The notes beneath the pieces were generated by a model. It searched no databases. It was not told the origin of the DNA and was given only the letters and a program-made list of their open reading frames with translations. From positions 1 through 38,322 of the forward strand of contig NZ_BOMV01000120.1 of the NCBI RefSeq assembly GCF_016862375.1: a stretch of DNA of 38,322 nucleotides, read 5' to 3'. The DNA comes from Paractinoplanes rishiriensis (GTDB lineage Bacteria > Actinomycetota > Actinomycetes > Mycobacteriales > Micromonosporaceae). Below are positions 34,379 to 38,322 of the stretch, in pieces. A program made the translations under genes and the position numbers. How positions within the stretch are numbered: position 1 is the stretch's first letter; each line of letters begins with the position of its first letter.

Positions 34379-35860
34379 TCAGGCCAGCGGGGGGCGCACC
34401 CGGAAGGAGCGGTCGGACCGGAACTTCGCGGTGCTGTCGTCCTGGTCGACCCACATCTCGGTGCCGACGTGCCGGATGAAATACCCGGAATAGTTGTACG
34501 ACTCGAGCGACAGGGTGCCGGCCGCGGCGCCGTTCCGCAGGCAGAACGTGGCGTCCCGGCGGAACAGCACGGTCGCCTCCTCGCGGGACGGCCGCAACCG
34601 GAACGACGCGTGCCGGAGCCACCGGCCGTCGGTGGTCCGGAACGAGTAGCAGTCGGTGCCGGCCAGCCCGGGAACGACCTCGAAGGTGGCCCGGCGGCGC
34701 GCCGCGGCACTGCTGTCGCCGTTCAGGGGGGCGAGCACGCCGAGGCCGTCGGCGGTGGTCGAGACGAACCGGCCGCCGAGGTTGGCCGACTCCAGCGAGA
34801 CCTCGCCGGCCGGCAGCGCGGGTGGCGACGGTGCGGTCGCCGCCGGTGCCACCAGGATCGGCGCGTTGGCCGACGTGACGGGTGGTGCGGAACGGCCGTT
34901 GACCGCCACCACCACGGTCACCACGACGGCCACGCCGGTCGCGGCGGCCACCACCCGTGGACGCGAACGGAGCCCGGCAAGCGCCCGGCCCAGCACGCCG
35001 CCGGCGCTCGCCGGGCCGATCCCGGCCGCGATGGTCTGCGCGGTGGTTTCCGCGAGCGCGGCCGGCAGCGGCAGCAGCGCGATCCCGGCCAGCAGCCGCT
35101 CCAGCGGGATCTGGCCCTCGGCGGCGCGGGCGCACACCGGGCAGGACCGGGTGTGCCGGCCGATCCGCTTGCGCCAGAACGGGCTCGGCACGCCGTTCCA
35201 GTCGGCGATCGCGGCGGCCAGCGCGTCGCAGCCGGGCATCGCTTCCAGCGCCGCCACGATGGAGCGGCTCAGGTCGAGTTGCTCGCGCATCCGGTGCAGC
35301 AGCACCCCGGTGTGCGGGACGCTGGCCCGCACGGTGCGGGCCACCTCGGCCCGGGTCAGCTCGCCGGCCGTCTCCAGCCACCACAGCGACAGCAGCGAGC
35401 GGTCGTCGGCCGAGAGCCAGCGGGTCGCGCTGCGCACCTGCCGCCGCTGCCCGGCCAGCATGGCGCGCAGCAGCGCGGGGCCCTCGATGTCGGCGTCCGG
35501 TTTCCAGGCCGCGGCCTCCAGCGGCGCGGTGTGCCCGGCGCTGGTGCCGGACCGGGCCAGGTGGGTGCCGATCTGGTGCACCGCGATCGCCGCGAGCCAC
35601 GGCCGGAAGCTGGCCGGCTCGCGCAGCCGGGGGAGCTGTCGCAGTGCGCGGAGCGCCACCTCCTGCACCACGTCGTCGACGTCCGGGCTGTCGCCGAGCG
35701 CCTGCCGGGCCAGGTTGTAGATCATCGGCAGGTGCGCGCGGAACAGCGCGTCCTGTGCGCGGAGGTCGCCGGCGCGCGCCGCGACGGCGAGCGCGGCGTC
35801 CGTCTCCCGGGCCGGCCGCGTCCGCTCCGCGTGAACGCTCACAGTGTCTATGACCGGCAT
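34379..35860 (-). CDS. Membrane-anchored ECF sigma factor with zinc anti-sigma-like segment and AbfB (CBM42) sensor domain
   Basis: 493 residues from ATG 35860. Alternatives are ATG 35926 (+22 residues, AT-richer codons) and GTG 35842. Order: sigma region 2 about 22-102 (DALFRAHLPMIYNLARQAL, DVDDVVQEVALRALRQL); region 4 about 142-206 (SADDRSLLSLWWLE, TRAEVARTVRASVPHTGVLLHRM); ZAS-like zinc motif His236-x3-Cys240-x2-Cys243; helix TM 303-320 (VVAAATGVAVVVTVVVAV); Pro/Ala stalk; extracellular AbfB about 353-493 (VSLESANLGGRFVS, TFEVVPGLAGTDCYSFR, LSLESYNYSGYFIRH, EMWVDQDDSTAKFRSD). AbfB binds arabinofuranosyl side chains. The protein could sense arabinosyl polymers outside and release or activate its own sigma part. 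It lies between GH62/importer and GH27. Confidence 0.88.
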   Translation of the reverse strand: MPVIDTVSVHAERTRPARETDAALAVAARAGDLRAQDALFRAHLPMIYNLARQALGDSPDVDDVVQEVALRALRQLPRLREPASFRPWLAAIAVHQIGTHLARSGTSAGHTAPLEAAAWKPDADIEGPALLRAMLAGQRRQVRSATRWLSADDRSLLSLWWLETAGELTRAEVARTVRASVPHTGVLLHRMREQLDLSRSIVAALEAMPGCDALAAAIADWNGVPSPFWRKRIGRHTRSCPVCARAAEGQIPLERLLAGIALLPLPAALAETTAQTIAAGIGPASAGGVLGRALAGLRSRPRVVAAATGVAVVVTVVVAVNGRSAPPVTSANAPILVAPAATAPSPPALPAGEVSLESANLGGRFVSTTADGLGVLAPLNGDSSAAARRRATFEVVPGLAGTDCYSFRTTDGRWLRHASFRLRPSREEATVLFRRDATFCLRNGAAAGTLSLESYNYSGYFIRHVGTEMWVDQDDSTAKFRSDRSFRVRPPLA

Positions 35861-35876
35861 GTTACGAAGCGGTTCC
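35842..35876 (-). promoter_or_regulatory. ECF-type promoter-like motif before the sigma gene
   Basis: On the minus strand GGAAC (35872-35876), 17 bp, then GTCAT (35850-35854) matches the general ECF sigma promoter form. It would start transcription at or near the in-frame GTG at 35842-35840, giving a leaderless sigma mRNA and autoregulation. If used, the protein would lack the first six residues given above. Confidence 0.4.
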
Positions 35877-36029
35877 CGATCCGACAAGCGCCGCTCGCGC
35901 GACGACTCCGGTGGCCCCGTGTGCATTACGCTTTTTCACCAACAATCTTGTTGTTCGCTGGTCAGTGCCATGAAAAGTGTAATGGCTGCAATCGGAAAAT
36001 GGTCGATCGGTGAGTGGCACTGATTCGCA

Positions 36030-36058
36030 TTGAATTTCGCGAAATCTTCTGGCAATGT
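36030..36058 (+). promoter_or_regulatory. Promoter of GH27 with ATTTCGCGAAAT palindrome
   Basis: TTGAAT (36030-36035) and CAATGT (36053-36058) are 17 bp apart. The spacer holds the perfect 12-bp palindrome ATTTCGCGAAAT (36034-36045), whose half-site CGAAAT recurs in the GH43 and importer promoters. Confidence 0.5.
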
Positions 36059-36087
36059 TCTGCGACATCCCCGTTAGTTCAGCAGGT

Positions 36088-36101
36088 TGTTAACGTTAAC
36101 A
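36088..36101. promoter_or_regulatory. TGTTAACGTTAACA operator, GH27 copy
   Basis: A perfect 14-bp palindrome about 30 bp after the GH27 -10 and four bases before its GAGGAG ribosome site. Together with the near-identical site before GH62 it marks the two genes as co-regulated, probably by a LacI-family protein. Confidence 0.7.
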
Positions 36102-36117
36102 CCTGAGGAGATCCCCC

Positions 36118-37758
36118 ATGTCACATTCATTGGTTCGTCGCTGGGCCACGGCGTTGGCGGCCGGGCTGCTAGTCGTCGGCGCCGCCGTCACGGTGCTGCG
36201 CCCCGCGCCGGTGGAAGCCCTCGAGAACGGCGTGGCGCGCACCCCGCCGATGGGCTGGAACACCTGGAACACGTTCGCGTGCAACATCAACGAGACGCTG
36301 ATCCGGCAGACCGCGGACGCCATGGTCAGCAACGGCATGCGCGACCTCGGCTACCAGTACGTGGTGGTCGACGACTGCTGGTTCGACCCGAACCGGGACG
36401 GTGCCGGCAACCTGCAACCCAACCTCTCCCGGTTCCCCAGCGGGATGAAGGCGCTCGGCGACTACCTGCACGCCCGTGGCCTCAAGTTCGGGATCTACCA
36501 GGTGCCCGGCGCCCGCACCTGCGCGCAGAGCGTCGGCACCTATCCCGGCTCGACCGGCAGCCTGGGCCACGAGGTCCAGGACGCCAACCAGTTCGCGGCC
36601 TGGGGCGTCGACTACCTCAAGTACGACTGGTGCAGCGGCAGCGGGACGATCAACGACCAGGTCGCGTCGTTCGCCAAGATGCGCGACGCGCTGCGGGCCA
36701 CCGGCCGGCCGATCGTCTACAGCATCAACTCGAACAGCTTCCACTGCTGCACGGGTCCGCAGCGCAGCTGGACCGACGTGTCGAACATGTGGCGGACCAC
36801 CGAGGACATCACCAACCGCTGGGACACCGGCAACACCAACGGCTACCCGATGGGCATCAAGAACATCATCGACATCAACGTGCCGCTGGCCGGCCACGCC
36901 GGGCCGGGCGGGTTCACCGACCCGGACATGATGGTGGTGGGCCGCGGCGGGATGACCGACACCGAGATGCGGACGCACTTCGCGATGTGGGCGGTGATGG
37001 CGGCCCCGCTGATCGCCGGCAACGACGTCCGGTCGATGGACGCGGCGACCTCCACCATTCTCAAGAACAGCCGGCTGATCGCCGTCAACCAGGACAGCCT
37101 CGGCCTCCAGGGCGTGCAGGTCTCGATCGACAGCGGCCGCCGGGTGCTGGCCAAGCGGCTGTCCAACGGCGACGTCGCGGTGGCCCTCTACAACCCGGGA
37201 TCCGGCGCGGCCACGATGTCCACGACCGCCGCGGCGATTGGCAAGAGCGGCTCCTCGTTCACCCTCACCGACGCCTGGACCGGCGCCACCAGCACGACCT
37301 CCGGGACGATCAGCGCGAACGTCCCGTCGCACGGCACCGTCGTCTACCGGGTGAGCGGCGGCGGCACCGGGCCGTCGCCGACTTCCAGCCGGCTGGTCAG
37401 CTCGTCCTCCGGGCGGTGCCTGGACGTGCCGATGAGCAACACCGCCAACGGCACCCAGCCGGTGATCTGGGACTGCGGCACCGCGGCGAACCAGCGCTGG
37501 ACCGCGTCCGGGCAGACCCTGCAGGCGCTGGGCAAATGCCTGGACTCCCCGGCCGGCGCCACGGCCGGCACCAAGGTGCAGATCTGGGACTGCACCGGCG
37601 GGGCCGGCCAGCAGTGGACCCTCCAGGCCAACGGCACGCTCCGCAACAACCAGTCCGGCCTGTGCCTGGACGTCGACCGCAACCTCACCACGAACGGCAC
37701 CCTGACCCTGCTGTGGACCTGCACCGGCGCCGCCAACCAGGTCTGGACCAAATCCTAG
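36118..37758 (+). CDS. Secreted GH27 glycosidase with CBM13 (alpha-galactosidase or beta-L-arabinopyranosidase)
   Basis: 546 residues, GAGGAG upstream. Signal peptide about 1-34. GH27 barrel about 36-320: RTPPMGWNTWNTFACNINE, YQYVVVDDCWFDPNRD, GLKFGIYQVPGARTC, nucleophile Asp170 in YLKYDWCSG, acid/base region TDPDMMVVGRGGMT (Asp268/Asp270). A beta-sandwich follows to about 415, then CBM13 (RCLDVPMSNTANGTQPVIWDC, two to three repeats). Most alpha-galactosidases have Asp two residues after the Tyr of GIY (YSDAG); here it is Val129 (YQVPG). Loss of that Asp is the change reported for the Streptomyces avermitilis beta-L-arabinopyranosidase, so this enzyme may prefer arabinopyranose over galactose. 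Confidence 0.9.
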   Translation: MSHSLVRRWATALAAGLLVVGAAVTVLRPAPVEALENGVARTPPMGWNTWNTFACNINETLIRQTADAMVSNGMRDLGYQYVVVDDCWFDPNRDGAGNLQPNLSRFPSGMKALGDYLHARGLKFGIYQVPGARTCAQSVGTYPGSTGSLGHEVQDANQFAAWGVDYLKYDWCSGSGTINDQVASFAKMRDALRATGRPIVYSINSNSFHCCTGPQRSWTDVSNMWRTTEDITNRWDTGNTNGYPMGIKNIIDINVPLAGHAGPGGFTDPDMMVVGRGGMTDTEMRTHFAMWAVMAAPLIAGNDVRSMDAATSTILKNSRLIAVNQDSLGLQGVQVSIDSGRRVLAKRLSNGDVAVALYNPGSGAATMSTTAAAIGKSGSSFTLTDAWTGATSTTSGTISANVPSHGTVVYRVSGGGTGPSPTSSRLVSSSSGRCLDVPMSNTANGTQPVIWDCGTAANQRWTASGQTLQALGKCLDSPAGATAGTKVQIWDCTGGAGQQWTLQANGTLRNNQSGLCLDVDRNLTTNGTLTLLWTCTGAANQVWTKS

Positions 37759-37767
37759 GAGCAATTG

Positions 37768-38322
37768 ATGCACGAGTTAATCCGGCGGAGATGGCTGGCG
37801 GCGCTGACGGTTGTGGTCACCGCGTTGGCCGGTGGTGTGCTGGCGGTGGTCACCGCGTCGACGGCGTCGGCCGCGACCGTCGACACCAACGCCTGGTATG
37901 TGCTGGTGAACCGCACCAGCGGCAAAGCCCTGGACGTCTACAACCTCTCCACGGCCGACGGCGGCCGGATCACCCAGTGGACCCGTGGCGACGGTGCCAA
38001 CCAGCAGTGGCAGTTCGTGGACTCGGGCGGTGGCTACTACCGGATCAAGTCGCGGCATTCCGGCAAGGTCCTCGATGTCCACAACTTCTCCACCGCCGAC
38101 GGCGGTGCGATCGTGCAGTGGGCCGACGGCAACGGACAGAATCAGCAGTTCCGGCTGGCCGACTCGGACGGTGGGTACGTCCGGCTGATCGGCCGGCAGA
38201 GTGGTAAAGCCGTCGAGGTGCAGAGCGCTTCCACCGCTGACGGCGCCAACATCGTGCAGTATGCCGATTGGGGTGGCAACAACCAGCAGTGGCAACTCGT
38301 CCAGGTGGGCGGCGGTGGCAGC
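37768..38322 (+). CDS. Secreted CBM13 protein, N-terminal part (window edge)
   Basis: 185 codons, cut by the right edge. AGGAG overlaps the GH27 stop region, and the start lies 9 bp after that stop, so both genes are cotranscribed. Signal peptide about 1-36 (VTASTASAA). A full CBM13 trefoil follows with three Q-x-W-type repeats (NQQWQF, NQQFRL, NQQWQL), and the sequence ends in a Gly-rich linker (VGGGGS). The mature N-terminus and CBM13 are nearly identical to the GH62 protein of this window, so the missing catalytic domain may be another arabinofuranosidase or xylan-active enzyme; that is inference. Confidence 0.88.
   Translation, partial: MHELIRRRWLAALTVVVTALAGGVLAVVTASTASAATVDTNAWYVLVNRTSGKALDVYNLSTADGGRITQWTRGDGANQQWQFVDSGGGYYRIKSRHSGKVLDVHNFSTADGGAIVQWADGNGQNQQFRLADSDGGYVRLIGRQSGKAVEVQSASTADGANIVQYADWGGNNQQWQLVQVGGGGS
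37879..38322 (+). repeat. CBM13-coding block, inverted copy of 30462-30900
   Basis: DNA-level duplicate of the GH62 gene's CBM13 region in opposite orientation. It indicates module duplication within the locus and gives a substrate for inversion or gene conversion of the roughly 7 kb between. Confidence 0.75.

Overview
The window is GC-rich actinobacterial DNA. The G/C-ending codons, the CBM2 and CBM13 modules joined by Pro-Thr linkers, and sugar ABC transporters without their own ATPase all suggest a filamentous soil or plant-litter actinomycete. Actinoplanes or a related member of Micromonosporaceae is the best guess, inferred from gene content alone. I find 29 genes: one is cut by each window edge, one is a decayed fusion, and one is a 19-codon leader peptide. 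I see no rRNA, tRNA, insertion sequence, phage gene or CRISPR array.

Layout. (1) 1-8.9 kb holds housekeeping and accessory genes: an RCC1-repeat secreted protein (partial), a STAND NTPase with TPR repeats, a DinB-type protein, a Rox-like rifamycin monooxygenase behind a leader peptide and hairpin, a VOC protein, a beta-lactamase-fold serine hydrolase, two dimeric alpha/beta-barrel (ABM/DUF1330-like) proteins and a DUF3500 protein. (2) 8.9-13.4 kb encodes secreted zinc- and serine-protease-like proteins. Two of them are divergent and share copies of one 14-bp operator-like palindrome. (3) 13.4-21.4 kb is a signalling block: a 1,712-residue Ser/Thr kinase-ATPase-TPR-GAF-GGDEF protein, then a receiver-PP2C phosphatase overlapping a CHASE3-HAMP histidine kinase by 4 bp. 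(4) 21.3-38.3 kb is a plant cell-wall side-chain locus. It holds a LacI regulator, GH43-CBM6-CBM2, GH95, an esterase/CBM2 remnant, CE1-CBM2 esterase, PaaX regulator, CBM13-GH62 arabinofuranosidase, a CUT1 sugar importer (SBP plus two permeases), a membrane-anchored ECF sigma factor with an extracellular arabinose-binding AbfB domain, GH27-CBM13, and a second CBM13 protein cut by the window end.

Working model for region 4. Secreted enzymes strip arabinofuranose, fucose or L-galactose, arabinopyranose or galactose, and acyl groups from hemicellulose or arabinogalactan. The binding lipoprotein and two permeases import the released sugar or oligosaccharide, probably with a shared MsiK-type ATPase encoded elsewhere. 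Sensing appears layered. A LacI repressor sits beside GH43. A 14-bp palindrome, TGTTAACGTTAACA, lies downstream of the GH62 and GH27 promoters. The ECF protein could detect arabinosyl polymers outside the cell and carry its sigma factor, zinc anti-sigma-like segment, membrane helix and sugar-binding domain in one chain. That one-protein sensor, placed among its likely target genes, is the most interesting feature here.
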